Assembly: GCF_022811725.1 (NCBI RefSeq)
Contig: NZ_CP094527.1
Span: 2,294,001-2,358,000 of the forward strand
From: Mucilaginibacter sp. SMC90
GTDB taxonomy: Bacteria > Bacteroidota > Bacteroidia > Sphingobacteriales > Sphingobacteriaceae
Length of the DNA stretch: 64,000 nucleotides
Reading direction: 5' to 3'
The position numbers and the translations under genes are program-made. The notes beneath the pieces were generated by a model, which was not told the DNA's origin, made no database searches, and was given only the letters and a program-made list of their open reading frames with translations. This document shows positions 1 through 8,856 of this stretch, one piece after another; within the stretch, counting starts at the first letter, position 1; every line of letters begins with the position of its first letter.

Positions 1-2
1 CC

Positions 3-74
3 CTTTATTATGATCAGGAGGACATCGATAAAATGTTTGAGAAAAATAAAATCGGCCCAAAGGATAAGCAATGA
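3..74 (+). CDS. C-terminal tail of a gene cut by the window edge
   Basis: An open frame enters from the left edge and encodes 23 residues ending in TGA. The tail contains YYDQEDIDKMFEKNK, which resembles the end of small helix-turn-helix or excisionase-type proteins of Bacteroidota mobile elements, where a short wing (Tyr/Phe-x-x-x-Asp-Ile) closes the domain. The stop overlaps the next start as ATGA, so the two genes are probably translationally coupled. Too little is visible to assign a function firmly. Confidence 0.4.
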   Translation, partial: LYYDQEDIDKMFEKNKIGPKDKQ

Positions 75-280
75 AAGGAAAGCAGATAAAGGGCTACGGT
101 AATCAAATCCCTCCTGACAAGAACATTGTAGTAATATGGTTTATCGAAAAGGGCAGTAACGAAATTACTGCCCTTGCTTTTTACAGGTCCTACCAGGTGA
201 AGCAGTGGCGGAATAAAAGGGGCAATGTTATCAAAGACTGGAAAATGCGGGCATGGCAGTGGCTTTGGGAAAAGGTATAG
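71..280 (+). CDS. Small hypothetical protein, 69 aa
   Basis: The start overlaps the stop of the preceding gene by ATGA, a pattern typical of real operon partners. The product is basic and Trp-rich towards its C-terminus (KDWKMRAWQWLWEK). No signal peptide or membrane segment is visible. I do not recognise the family. It may belong to a mobile-element operon because of its putative excisionase-like neighbour and the integrase remnant 0.8 kb downstream, but that is inference. Confidence 0.5.
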   Translation: MKGKQIKGYGNQIPPDKNIVVIWFIEKGSNEITALAFYRSYQVKQWRNKRGNVIKDWKMRAWQWLWEKV

Positions 281-372
281 TCGCAAGGGAAAACTGTAGC
301 AATTGTTAATTTGGGAACATTGGTACTGTTCTTTGCCTCAAAAACGCTAAAATTGCAGCAAATCTGTACCTA

Positions 373-1035
373 ATGGATGCCCAAATTTCACGCCCGGTAA
401 AAGAATACAAAGAAGCATTTATGCAGTTTACAGATGCCGAAGAAAGCGAATTTCAATTTAAATCAGATCGCCTCGTACTTGCTTATTATGAGGACACAAC
501 CTATCGGATCTGCCATTATAATGACCTGCTTTGGGAATTTAAAACCTATTTTCAAAGCGACTATACCCTGATTTATACGGAAACGCCCTTTGATCTATGG
601 GTTTCATTATTTGATGAACATGATGAAATCACAAACGAAAACCTGATTATAGATATCTATAATGCCTGGAAACTATATTGGGATCAGCAAGAGCATAAGT
701 ACATAAACAAGAAAACAATGCAATTTTCAAAGGAGCAGTCATGGAGGGATTTTTCTTTGTTAATTGAAAGCATTAAAGATGGCCCCGGAAATATCATCGA
801 GAATGCAATTGATTTGTCTGACATCACCCTGATACCTATTCTGGCGCTGGCTATGCGGATGCAGTTTGAAAATGAAGATGAATTTTACCATGCCTGTATT
901 GATATGCTCATAGAAGAATTTCCGGAAGACTTTGGTGTTGATGGAAATTTTGATGAAGTTATAGTAGATACAGGTAAAACGGCAGAACGGTTTTTTATTT
1001 ACACGCCGGAATATGGTTTTGAGGATTGGTTATAA
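373..1035 (+). CDS. Acidic hypothetical protein, 220 aa
   Basis: A full-length frame of 220 residues, rich in Asp, Glu and aromatic residues. It has no signal peptide or transmembrane segment, so it is probably cytoplasmic. I recognise no catalytic motif. It stands alone, about 90 nt after the preceding small gene, and is followed 26 nt later by a strong hairpin with a T-run, so its transcript very likely ends there. Coding potential is supported by length and composition. Function is unknown. Confidence 0.7.
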   Translation: MDAQISRPVKEYKEAFMQFTDAEESEFQFKSDRLVLAYYEDTTYRICHYNDLLWEFKTYFQSDYTLIYTETPFDLWVSLFDEHDEITNENLIIDIYNAWKLYWDQQEHKYINKKTMQFSKEQSWRDFSLLIESIKDGPGNIIENAIDLSDITLIPILALAMRMQFENEDEFYHACIDMLIEEFPEDFGVDGNFDEVIVDTGKTAERFFIYTPEYGFEDWL

Positions 1036-1060
1036 TTAAGTCGCAGCAACCAAAAGATAA

Positions 1061-1092
1061 AAATAAGTGCCACCGACTGGTGGCACTTATTT
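1061..1092. terminator. Bidirectional intrinsic terminator
   Basis: Perfect 14-bp stem AAATAAGTGCCACC with a GACT loop, followed by a T-run on the plus side and preceded by an A-run. It sits between the convergent 373-1035 gene and the integrase remnant, so it can end transcription from both sides. Confidence 0.85.
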
Positions 1093-1094
1093 TT

Positions 1095-1880
1095 TTAAGA
1101 TACTTTTTTCAGGATACCTGATTTTGTAAAAAGGATGTTTTTTACTTTTTCGACACTTGCGCTTATCCGGTATTTTTTAACCCTGCAATACCTTAGCGTT
1201 GTGCGGATGCTTTTATGACCAAGCATTTTGCTTACATCCTCTAATGGCACTCCGTTATTGAGCATTATATCCGCAAAGGTGTGGCGGGCAAGATGTGTAT
1301 TTAATTCGCGTTTTATACCGCATATAACGGTCAGTTCCTTTAAATAGGCATTGTACCTTGCATTGCAGTTTACGGGTATCAGGCGGTTATTTTTCTGGCA
1401 GTAGGGGTGCGTGGCATATTTTTCGATCAAGTCTTCTACTATCGGCAGGATGGGTACCATTTCGATAACGCCTGTTTTTCCTCTTTCCTTGCTAAGCCGC
1501 GTTCCTGCTTAATACCAACCTCTATGATGTTTTCGCGTGTAAGCCCATAGATATCCTGAAAGGCAAATCCTGTAAAACACTGAAAAATATATGCGTCCCG
1601 TACCTCGGCAAGTCTTTCAACTTCGATTTTCTTGCTCAGCATAGCATGGACTTCCGCCATTTCAAGGGGCATGACTTCCTGTTCGCCGCCTCCACATTTA
1701 AAGCCTTTGAGTGGGTTCCTGTCCAGTCTGAGTTCGGTTACACAGTGTTCAACTATCTGCTTTGTTTTCTTTACATGCTTCTTTGCTGTTACTTCGGCCA
1801 GGATACTTTCGGCTTCAAGTGTCAGGTACTTATAAAAATGGTTTGCAAAGGATGGCGGGATGTCAACAAGATTGGTATTC
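1095..1880 (-). pseudogene. Truncated and frameshifted tyrosine recombinase
   Basis: Two overlapping minus frames (1095-1460 and 1439 to about 1880) together match the C-terminal 60% of the intact integrase at 18725-20020, about 90% identical by eye. Aligning the two copies, the intact gene reads GCCAGCG where this copy reads GCCGCG near 1498, a one-base deletion that shifts the frame after GIKQER. The first ~170-180 codons (arm-binding and part of the core-binding domain) are missing: similarity starts at DIPPSFANHF. The catalytic tail with HLARHTF, LGHKSIRTT and the Tyr is still present in the downstream frame. It cannot make a full recombinase. It is a relic, and also one half of a long direct repeat. 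Confidence 0.9.
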
Positions 1881-2237
1881 AGCGGAAGCAAATATGTACG
1901 CATTAAAACAAATGGCACCAGGCTGTTTTAATTTCTCTAAGCACGATTCTTCAACCGGCCCGGTAATTCCGTTAGACGTAACAAAAATGTTAGACCAGGA
2001 TATGAGTTTAATGGAGTCGTTTCTATTGAGTATCAATTATTCGACCTATTTCGCTTAGGGTTATAAAACCTCCTACGTCAAACGCTTCCTGTTAGACTTC
2101 TTGCCTATGTTTCTGAATTTCGGCAAATCTATCGCAAGAATTACCGAACTACATTTCATGATTGGGAATTTCCTGATGCCGATTTGGGAGAAATCCTTAG
2201 TCACCAAATGAGTGTCGCTTTTAAGTGAAAAATGTCT
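1881..2237. other. Unassigned gap with decayed coding sequence
   Basis: Beyond the breakpoint of the integrase remnant the sequence is unrelated to the intact integrase locus. Short plus-strand frames look protein-like (for example the 45 codons ending in LGEILSHQMSVAFK just before the TetR gene), but no continuous start-to-stop gene spans the gap. It probably holds a remnant of an unidentified gene joined to the integrase fragment by recombination. Confidence 0.4.
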
Positions 2238-2245
2238 TACATTTG
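2238..2245 (+). promoter_or_regulatory. -7 promoter box of the TetR gene
   Basis: TACATTTG matches the Bacteroidota -7 consensus TAnnTTTG. It ends only 4 nt before the ATG at 2250, so transcription would begin at or next to the start codon. This position argues that the upstream in-frame ATG at 2232 is not the real start. Confidence 0.6.
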
Positions 2246-2249
2246 TGAC

Positions 2250-2819
2250 ATGGAAGCAACAAAGAAAAAAATCATAGATGCTGCGATAGTAATTTTTAAT
2301 AACGATCCTTCTGCCGGGCTAGAGGCCGTAGCTGATAAAGCAAATATAACAACACGCACATTATTTCGTTACTTCAAAGATCGCGCAGTCCTGCTGGAGC
2401 ATTGTCGCCAAGAAATGACCCAAACTTGTAAAGCAGCCATGATGGCTGCCTTCGACGCTTCCGATATTCCCCTAAAACAATTGGAGCTTACGCTTTACGC
2501 CTGTATCGACTGCGGAAGTAAATATGCTTTTTATGATAAAATGAATCAGCAAAGCAGTACGGCGCCCCTAATAAGCGATTTTCGTCAGGAATACTTCAGC
2601 ATACAAAAAAAATGGTTCGATCTTATTACCGCCCTTCAAAAAAAAGGTATGGTAACCGATTTCTTCACGGTTGAATGGATTTATCAACTCTTCAGCGGCA
2701 TGATTACAGTTACGTTACAGGCAATCAATACAGGAACAGTTGCTCTCGGCAACGTCAAAAAATTTGCATGGTATGCTTTTAGCCAAAGTATAGGTATTAA
2801 AACATCCGAAATCAAATAA
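2250..2819 (+). CDS. TetR/AcrR-family transcriptional regulator
   Basis: A 189-residue protein with an N-terminal TetR helix-turn-helix (residues 1-50: KKKIIDAAIVIFN, then TTRTLFRYFKDR as recognition helix) and a ligand-binding C-terminal domain. TetR proteins are homodimeric repressors that leave the operator on binding a small molecule. The start at 2250 was chosen because a -7 box occupies 2238-2245, inside the longer frame from 2232. The next gene downstream is a flavoprotein reductase on the same strand, the probable target or partner. The ligand cannot be inferred. Confidence 0.9.
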   Translation: MEATKKKIIDAAIVIFNNDPSAGLEAVADKANITTRTLFRYFKDRAVLLEHCRQEMTQTCKAAMMAAFDASDIPLKQLELTLYACIDCGSKYAFYDKMNQQSSTAPLISDFRQEYFSIQKKWFDLITALQKKGMVTDFFTVEWIYQLFSGMITVTLQAINTGTVALGNVKKFAWYAFSQSIGIKTSEIK

Positions 2820-2928
2820 ATGCAATGTCCGAGGAATTTAAAAGGAGGACGTTTTTAAAACAGCAGGATTATTGATAACCCATATCGCGCTTAGCCGCCC
2901 GGCTTCAGCGTTTCAAATAATTAAACAA

Positions 2929-3840
2929 ATGGATTCGACAATGTATTACGATGCGATCATAGTTGGCGGAAGCAATGCCGGTTTATCGGCGGGACTGGCC
3001 CTGGGCCGCGCTTTACGTAAGGTTCTCATTATTGATAGCAATTTGCCCTGCAACAGGCAAACGCCTTATTCCCATAATTTTCTAACACGTGACGGAGATA
3101 CCCCGGAAAAAATCTTAACGGTTGCCAGAACGCAATTAGAAACTTATACCACCGTCAGCTTTATAACTGATTTGGTCACCCGGGCGACAAAAGACGGCAA
3201 CTATTTTCGAGTTGATACAAAATCCGGCAAATCATATGCGGCGAAAAAAATCATCTTCGCCACAGGTATCAAAGATATCATGCCGGCTATTAAAGGTTTC
3301 GATAAATGTTGGGGAATATCGGCTATCCATTGCCCATATTGCCATGGCTATGAATTTAAAGGTGAAAAAACTGGTATTCTTGCTAATGGTGACAGTGGTT
3401 TTGACACCGGAAAGCTTATCTCTAACTGGACGAAAGATCTTACGTTATATACTAATGGCTCATCAACGCTAACTGTCGAGCAGACCGGCGCATTATTGCA
3501 GCATGGCATTAAAATAGTTGAGAAAGAAGTATCAGAATTGATACACCATCATGGTCAGGTTCAAAAGGTCATCTTTAAGGATGGATCGGAAGAAAGGCTT
3601 TCTGCACTATATGCCAGACTTGGATTTACCCAACACTGTACCATTCCTGAGCAACTGGGTTGCGAGCTAACGGAACAGGGCTACCTAAGGGTAGATATAT
3701 GGATGAAAACCACGACTCCCGGCATTTATGCCTGTGGTGACAATACTACATTTATGCGTTCTATTGCCAATGCCGCCTATAATGGTTCTGTTGCCGGGGC
3801 AGCATTGAACATGGAGCTTATCAATGAGTCTTTCGCATAA
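2929..3840 (+). CDS. Thioredoxin-reductase-like FAD/NAD(P)-dependent oxidoreductase
   Basis: 303 residues, the usual length for a low-molecular-weight thioredoxin-reductase fold. The N-terminus has the FAD dinucleotide motif (IIVGGSNAGLSAG). The middle has the redox pair in HCPYCHGYE, and the NAD(P) region follows with GILANGDSG. The C-terminal FAD motif is IYACGD. The start at ATG 2929 gives the normal N-terminus; a TTG frame from 2872 adds an unsupported leader. It follows the TetR gene by 109 nt on the same strand and may be regulated by it. Whether it reduces thioredoxin or another disulfide or dithiol substrate cannot be told. Confidence 0.88.
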   Translation: MDSTMYYDAIIVGGSNAGLSAGLALGRALRKVLIIDSNLPCNRQTPYSHNFLTRDGDTPEKILTVARTQLETYTTVSFITDLVTRATKDGNYFRVDTKSGKSYAAKKIIFATGIKDIMPAIKGFDKCWGISAIHCPYCHGYEFKGEKTGILANGDSGFDTGKLISNWTKDLTLYTNGSSTLTVEQTGALLQHGIKIVEKEVSELIHHHGQVQKVIFKDGSEERLSALYARLGFTQHCTIPEQLGCELTEQGYLRVDIWMKTTTPGIYACGDNTTFMRSIANAAYNGSVAGAALNMELINESFA

Positions 3841-4161
3841 AATCGGACAAACAGAGCCAATACGTTGTTGAGGGCAAAATTGCAAACTATTTTGATTATA
3901 CTAACACCCTTGGGCTGGCGGGTGCAATGAACTTCTTCCTCAACTGGCAACTTCTTTAGCCAGATAATAAAAGGTTGTTCAGCAAGGCGTATTACGGCAT
4001 TTTCAATGTTCTCAGCGGACAGTATTTGAAAATGTATTTGGACTTCTGAGATAATTAAAATTGGGCTTTTCAGGTAAGCGGTCAATGTATGTTTTATAGA
4101 CCTTTGCAATAGAATAGGTTTTGGGGCGCATCCCATCACCTGACCATAAAACTTTACAAAA
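3841..4161. other. Gap of 321 nt, possible gene debris
   Basis: No gene with convincing start and family resemblance is present. A minus-strand open stretch runs through it and into the SDR gene, but its sequence changes frame (a short MRPKTYSIAK... reading and the LSAENIENAVIRL... reading lie in different frames), so it looks like decayed coding DNA of unknown origin. Confidence 0.35.
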
Positions 4162-4947
4162 ATGAATTTAAGGCATAGCACCGTCCTTATCACCGGAGGA
4201 ACAAATGGAATCGGCTGGGAGTTCGGTAAGCAGTTTTTGCAGGAGGGCGCAACGGTTATTGTTACCGGAAGAAATACAGAAAAATTGGAACAGACAAGAA
4301 AACAATTACCTGGCATTCACGCCTTCCATTGTGATCTGAATATTCCGCAAGATATTGAGAAAGTTTCCCGGCAGATAATTGCCCAGTTTCCTGATTTGAA
4401 TATCATTGTCAATAATGCTGGTATCATGACCAGTGTCGGATTGACGGACGAAAGCATAAATATAGACAATGTTGCGGATGAGATAGAAACCAATTTTTCA
4501 GGAACGGTAAGGATGGTGCATGCATTTTTACCTCACCTACTTCAAAAAACATCCGCAGCCATCGTAAACGTTACTTCTGGTCTGGCATTTATCCCATTCA
4601 CCATTTCTCCGATTTATTGCGGAACAAAAGCTGGTATCCACGTTTATTCGCAAGGATTACGCCTTAAACTTAAAGATACCGGTGTTAAGGTATTCGAGGT
4701 CGCCCCGCCTAAAACTAATAAGCCTTTGCAAACCGCTATCCCGGAAAGTAGCAGTCCCAGTGACATGAAAGTGGACAAGATGGTAAAGATTGCTATCCAT
4801 GGTATTTTAAAGGACAAATTAGAGATCAGGCCCGGGCTGTCGAATGTGATGAAGTGGATGAGCCGCATCGCTCCCGATTTCTTTACCAAGCTGATCAATA
4901 AAAATATTGAAAAAGCGAGGGCAAAAGCACTGACTAAGGTTTCCTGA
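4162..4947 (+). CDS. Short-chain dehydrogenase/reductase (DltE-like)
   Basis: 261 residues with the classical SDR layout: the NAD(P)-binding TGGTNGIG near residues 10-17, the NNAG motif near 90, a catalytic Ser in NVTSG and the Tyr-x-x-x-Lys of YCGTKAG near 155. The family catalyses NAD(P)-dependent oxidation or reduction of hydroxyl/carbonyl groups. A lipoprotein gene starts 19 nt downstream and an AraC-type regulator follows, suggesting one small operon. The substrate is unknown. Confidence 0.9.
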   Translation: MNLRHSTVLITGGTNGIGWEFGKQFLQEGATVIVTGRNTEKLEQTRKQLPGIHAFHCDLNIPQDIEKVSRQIIAQFPDLNIIVNNAGIMTSVGLTDESINIDNVADEIETNFSGTVRMVHAFLPHLLQKTSAAIVNVTSGLAFIPFTISPIYCGTKAGIHVYSQGLRLKLKDTGVKVFEVAPPKTNKPLQTAIPESSSPSDMKVDKMVKIAIHGILKDKLEIRPGLSNVMKWMSRIAPDFFTKLINKNIEKARAKALTKVS

Positions 4948-4966
4948 CAAAATTTACGGGCAAACT

Positions 4967-5380
4967 ATGAATTCGACAAAGTATTATTTAAAGCTCTTAA
5001 TCCCGATATTAATCATGTCCATATTTTCGTGTAATATCATTCCAAGAAGATTGTACCTGAGCAACAAAACCGGAAAAGCCATAACGCTGATAGTTGACAG
5101 TAACGCCGATGTAAACAATGGCTCGATGGAGGCTGCGTTTCAAAAGGCGCTCAATGGTAAACGCATTGATAAAAGCCCTGTAACCATTAGCTTTGGAAAG
5201 GGAAAGTGGACAATTGCTGATGAACAGGCATTAAAAAAGATGCTTCAGAACATTACTTTAATGGAAGATGATGGTCGTACAGGCTTTAAGTTGCCTAAGG
5301 AGCAAATCATTGGGCACGGTATATTAATACCCGAACTCGTCATTGAAATTCATCACCCTGGAGCCGCAAATAAAAAATGA
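4967..5380 (+). CDS. Putative lipoprotein, 137 aa
   Basis: A hydrophobic N-terminal segment ends in SIFSC, a lipobox with Cys at about residue 22, so the protein is probably exported and lipidated. The mature part contains FGKGKWTIADEQALKKML and a C-terminal segment ending IEIHHPG. I do not recognise a family. It follows the SDR gene by 19 nt and precedes the AraC-type regulator by 7 nt, so these three genes are probably co-transcribed. Confidence 0.7.
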   Translation: MNSTKYYLKLLIPILIMSIFSCNIIPRRLYLSNKTGKAITLIVDSNADVNNGSMEAAFQKALNGKRIDKSPVTISFGKGKWTIADEQALKKMLQNITLMEDDGRTGFKLPKEQIIGHGILIPELVIEIHHPGAANKK

Positions 5381-5387
5381 GTTAAAA

Positions 5388-6170
5388 ATGAACGATACAG
5401 AATACATGCACCATGTAGGCAAAGAAATTTCGCCGGAGCAGTTTATTGCTGAGCACACCTTGCTGTACGTTATCAAAGGTGTGATGCATGTGTACGATGG
5501 GAACAAAAAGTTAACCTTAAATGCCGGCGACTGCTGCCTGGGGCGAAAAAACCGGCTTGCCCGGTACAATAAAGAGAAAATGAATGGCGAGATCGAAAAA
5601 GTATTCGTTTTTTTCGACGAGGGTTTTCTGCGCAAATTTCAGGAACGTTACAACCCAATGGTGGCAAAATTAACCTCAGATGAATCATTAATTGAAATCA
5701 AGAAAAATAAATTACTTCCCGGATTTATTCAATCGCTGTTACCTTATTACCATCGACTGATCATCAAAGAGCCTTTTAATCATGTAAAGCGGGAAGAGTT
5801 ATTGTTAATCCTGTTGCAGGATCAGCCTGAGCTGACTGGTTTGCTTTTCGATTATGGTATTCCCGAAAAAATTAACATCGAGGAGTTCATGAACCGTAAT
5901 TTTAAATTTAACGTGAGTATAGCGCGTTTCGCTTATCTGACCGGGAGAAGTTTATCGGCGTTCAAGCGGGACTTCAATAGGGTTTTCGGAGATACGCCTA
6001 ACCGATGGCTGGTGAAGAAGCGATTAAAGGAAGCTCACTTCCTGATCGAAAAGAAAAAGAAAAAACCCAGTGAAATCTATCTTGATCTCGGATTTGAAAC
6101 GTTGCAGCATTTTTCGATAGCCTTCAAAAAAAAGTTTAATTATACCCCAAGCGAATTAGCTTCCAGATGA
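5388..6170 (+). CDS. AraC-family transcriptional regulator
   Basis: About 260 residues: an N-terminal cupin-like sensor domain (YVIKGVMHVYDG, LNAGD) and a C-terminal AraC/XylS DNA-binding domain with two helix-turn-helix units (FAYLTGRSLSAFKRDF and EIYLDLGFETLQHFSIAFKK). ATG 5388 avoids the overlap with the lipoprotein gene that a TTG start at 5343 would need; the latter cannot be excluded. It is a paralogue of the AraC gene at 16612-17430 in the same island: both share an FAYLTGRS...FKRDF helix and the KKRKP-I-Y linker. Confidence 0.88.
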   Translation: MNDTEYMHHVGKEISPEQFIAEHTLLYVIKGVMHVYDGNKKLTLNAGDCCLGRKNRLARYNKEKMNGEIEKVFVFFDEGFLRKFQERYNPMVAKLTSDESLIEIKKNKLLPGFIQSLLPYYHRLIIKEPFNHVKREELLLILLQDQPELTGLLFDYGIPEKINIEEFMNRNFKFNVSIARFAYLTGRSLSAFKRDFNRVFGDTPNRWLVKKRLKEAHFLIEKKKKKPSEIYLDLGFETLQHFSIAFKKKFNYTPSELASR

Positions 6171-6227
6171 AATATTTGCAAAATAACAGACTGTTTTACA
6201 AAAGCATCTATAATGATGTAGGATAAT

Positions 6228-6254
6228 GAAGGTTGCATATTTTTTGTAACCTTC
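6228..6254 (+). terminator. Probable terminator of the SDR-AraC operon
   Basis: Inverted repeat GAAGGTT...AACCTTC with a T-rich loop, 57 nt after the AraC stop. The T-run lies in the loop rather than after the stem, so it is a weak candidate. Confidence 0.4.
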
Positions 6255-6728
6255 TCTACGTTCTGAACATATCTTCATGAACTAAAAAAAATCCATGAAC
6301 CACAAATTGCGGCAGAGGCTGATTTGCATTCCAGATCTTATGACTGTCTTCCTTCGCTTTTGCTATATACCTTTTACAATGGTATTCGGCGGTGTCACGA
6401 TCTTTATAAAACTTAGTTTGGTTCGTTTAATAGAAGATTTGATTATCACAACATATCACATATACCTTTCTAAACATGTTCGCCATTAGGCTAAGTTATA
6501 CTAAAAATATTAGTATTTTAAATACTAAATACTCCATAAATTAAGCTGTCATTGAAATTAGCCCTTGAGATTAATAACAGCACTTTCTAAAACATATAAA
6601 TATTTAACATAATTCATTTCATATTACTGTTAATCCGGTTAAGTGAAGTTTATCATAGGTTCATCTTGCGTTAAATAGTATTCATATACATAAAAAGAGT
6701 AAATTCGCTTTACTAACCTTTCCACAAC
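6255..6728. other. AT-rich leader region of the defence operon
   Basis: About 470 nt of very AT-rich DNA with no gene I accept; a 64-codon frame at 6295-6489 has no family resemblance. It must contain the promoter of the Gabija-like operon. No clean TAnnTTTG box was found close to the start at 6729. The composition marks a boundary between the redox cluster and the defence genes. Confidence 0.4.
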
Positions 6729-8855
6729 ATGCATATTTCTCAGATCCACTTAGAAAACTTTCGCGGCTTCAAGAAAAACACCATTCTATTTCAACCGGGA
6801 ATCAACGTTTTAATCGGTCACAATAATGCCGGTAAAACAAATTTGCTACGGGCATTGCAAATAGTATTTGACAGAACGCAACAGCGGCTGTCAATCGAGG
6901 ATTTCAACGCAACAATTAATGATTTTACAATACCCCCTCAAATTGAAATCAACGTAACCATAAAAGAAACAATTGACGCACCAGGCACAAACAACGGAGA
7001 AGATCCGGAAGATAAGAACGTCGTTTATAATTGGTTAGTAAATGAGGCACAGCCGTATGAAGCGAAATTGACCTACCGATTTTATCTTCCTTTTAAACAC
7101 CATGCAGATTTTACTACCGAGGTTAACAGATTTAGAAATCCAGCTGGAGTGTACGATGCGGAGCAGTGCTTTAAAGTGATTGATAAAAAGTTTCTCAGAA
7201 AATATATAGCTGTAGTATATGGAGGAGACGAACAAAATGAAGAAAAAGCCGGAAGTGAAAATCTGGACCGATTTGATTTTCAATTTTTGGATGCAATAAG
7301 AGATGCCGAGCGTCAGATGTTTTATGGCAATAATACTTTGCTCAGAGATGTTCTTAATTATTTTTTGGACTATGACTTGACGGAAGGTAAAGACTTTGAA
7401 CAGTTAACCAATGAAAAGAAATTGGCATTGCAAACAAGAGAACAAGAGTTTGCAGCTAAAACCCGCGAATTGCTCGAACTCCTGATTAGCCGTGTATCAA
7501 AACAGGAGATTCTGGCTTATTCTAGGGCTACCGGTGCTGAAAAAGGTGGTAATCCTAATTTCGACGCCAATATCTCCGAACAACAATTGTTGTTTGCATT
7601 GCGACTAATTGTTGAGAAATCTGGATTTAAGCTGCCTATAAAGAACAATGGATTAGGTTATAATAACCTACTATTCATTGCGCTCATCATGGCACGCATG
7701 CAAATGGAACGCAGTAGTTTTATGGGTGATAACGCAAAGATCTTTCCCATACTCGCGATCGAAGAACCCGAAGCACATTTGCACCCATCAATGCAATACA
7801 AGTTTCTTAAATTCTTAGATACTAATATTCACACGCAAAAACAGGCAAGGCAGGCATTTATTACAACTCATTCCACGCAAATAACGGCAGCAGTAGATTT
7901 GGATTCCATCGTATGTCTTTATGAAGACTTTGAAGGACACCAAAGAGTAAGCTACCCTGGTCGTGTATTTACAACATCACCGGAAGATCAAGAATCAAAA
8001 GCCTATGTACGAAGGTTTTTGGATGCCACAAAATCAAATATGCTCTTCTCTGATCGCGTGGTTTTTGTAGAGGGGTTAGCGGAGCAATTATTACTGCCTT
8101 GCTTTGCTGCATATCTTAATGTGGAAGATTCCTTAATCAACATGCATACAGCTATTGTAAGTGTTGACGGTACTTCTTTTAAGCATTTCCTTAAGCTGTT
8201 TGCATTTGAAGGTAAACCAGAAAATTATTGCCTTCGTCGCAAGGTGGTATGCATTACTGATGCAGATCCTTCACATAGAGAACGAAAAAATGAAGAGGAA
8301 GAAGAAGATCATCGCCGTCATTGGAAATCGTGTTACCCGTTTCAATTGGAAACCGAGCCGGAAAAATATCATTATTCGCCCTTAACTTCGCATGCAAAGG
8401 CGCTGATTGCATTCGCAAAGGATTTTGATCATATAAAAATAGCTACGCCTATACAGGGTACAGGAAAAACGCTGGAGTATGAACTGGCAAACTTTAATCC
8501 AGATTGCAGTTTATTATTAACAAAAAGTTTCCCAACAAGAGGTAAGAATAAGAAAAGCGTCTTAGAGCAATTAATGACGGCTATTAAAGAAGCAAAAGAA
8601 CTCGATGAGCTATTAGCAATGTGCCAGCACCAGGACATTAAAGATTGGCTGGCATTGAGTACATGGGAAGGAGAACACAAAAAGAAAGCATTATTAGCGG
8701 CCTGCTATCATCGCGCGATTGAAGCAAGTAAAGGAGAGCATGCTTTTTTACTAGAGCAGCAGTTAAGACAAAACTTGCTTAACGAGGGAGACGCAAAGGT
8801 CGCCTTCAATGTGCCTACGTATATCGCGGATTCAATAACTTTTATTACGGAATAA
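6729..8855 (+). CDS. gajA: Gabija-like protein GajA: OLD-family ATPase/TOPRIM endonuclease
   Basis: 708 residues. The N-terminus is an SMC/RecF-like ABC ATPase: Walker A GHNNAGKTNLL (about residues 29-39) and Walker B AIEEPEAHLHP (about 345-355) with a following H-loop (FITTHSTQ). The C-terminal half is a TOPRIM nuclease: Glu in VVFVEGLAEQ, the Gly in VSVDGTSF and the Asp pair in CITDADP. This is the class 2 OLD layout of GajA, a DNA-nicking enzyme controlled by nucleotides. It is longer than typical GajA (under 600 residues); the extra length lies in the middle and C-terminus. The UvrD-like helicase starts 1 nt after the stop, the defining partner of class 2 OLD proteins and Gabija. Confidence 0.85.
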   Translation: MHISQIHLENFRGFKKNTILFQPGINVLIGHNNAGKTNLLRALQIVFDRTQQRLSIEDFNATINDFTIPPQIEINVTIKETIDAPGTNNGEDPEDKNVVYNWLVNEAQPYEAKLTYRFYLPFKHHADFTTEVNRFRNPAGVYDAEQCFKVIDKKFLRKYIAVVYGGDEQNEEKAGSENLDRFDFQFLDAIRDAERQMFYGNNTLLRDVLNYFLDYDLTEGKDFEQLTNEKKLALQTREQEFAAKTRELLELLISRVSKQEILAYSRATGAEKGGNPNFDANISEQQLLFALRLIVEKSGFKLPIKNNGLGYNNLLFIALIMARMQMERSSFMGDNAKIFPILAIEEPEAHLHPSMQYKFLKFLDTNIHTQKQARQAFITTHSTQITAAVDLDSIVCLYEDFEGHQRVSYPGRVFTTSPEDQESKAYVRRFLDATKSNMLFSDRVVFVEGLAEQLLLPCFAAYLNVEDSLINMHTAIVSVDGTSFKHFLKLFAFEGKPENYCLRRKVVCITDADPSHRERKNEEEEEDHRRHWKSCYPFQLETEPEKYHYSPLTSHAKALIAFAKDFDHIKIATPIQGTGKTLEYELANFNPDCSLLLTKSFPTRGKNKKSVLEQLMTAIKEAKELDELLAMCQHQDIKDWLALSTWEGEHKKKALLAACYHRAIEASKGEHAFLLEQQLRQNLLNEGDAKVAFNVPTYIADSITFITE

Positions 8856-8856
8856 C

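Noticed and set aside
1881..2231. Intact N-terminus of the broken integrase
   Set aside because: Similarity to the intact copy stops near 1880; the sequence beyond is unrelated.
3777..4316. Minus frame of 179 codons in the gap before the SDR gene
   Set aside because: It overlaps the ends of two well-supported plus-strand genes and changes character between pieces; no family resemblance. Treated as gene debris.
6295..6489. 64-codon plus frame upstream of the defence operon
   Set aside because: AT-rich, no recognisable family, no clear initiation context. Probably chance.
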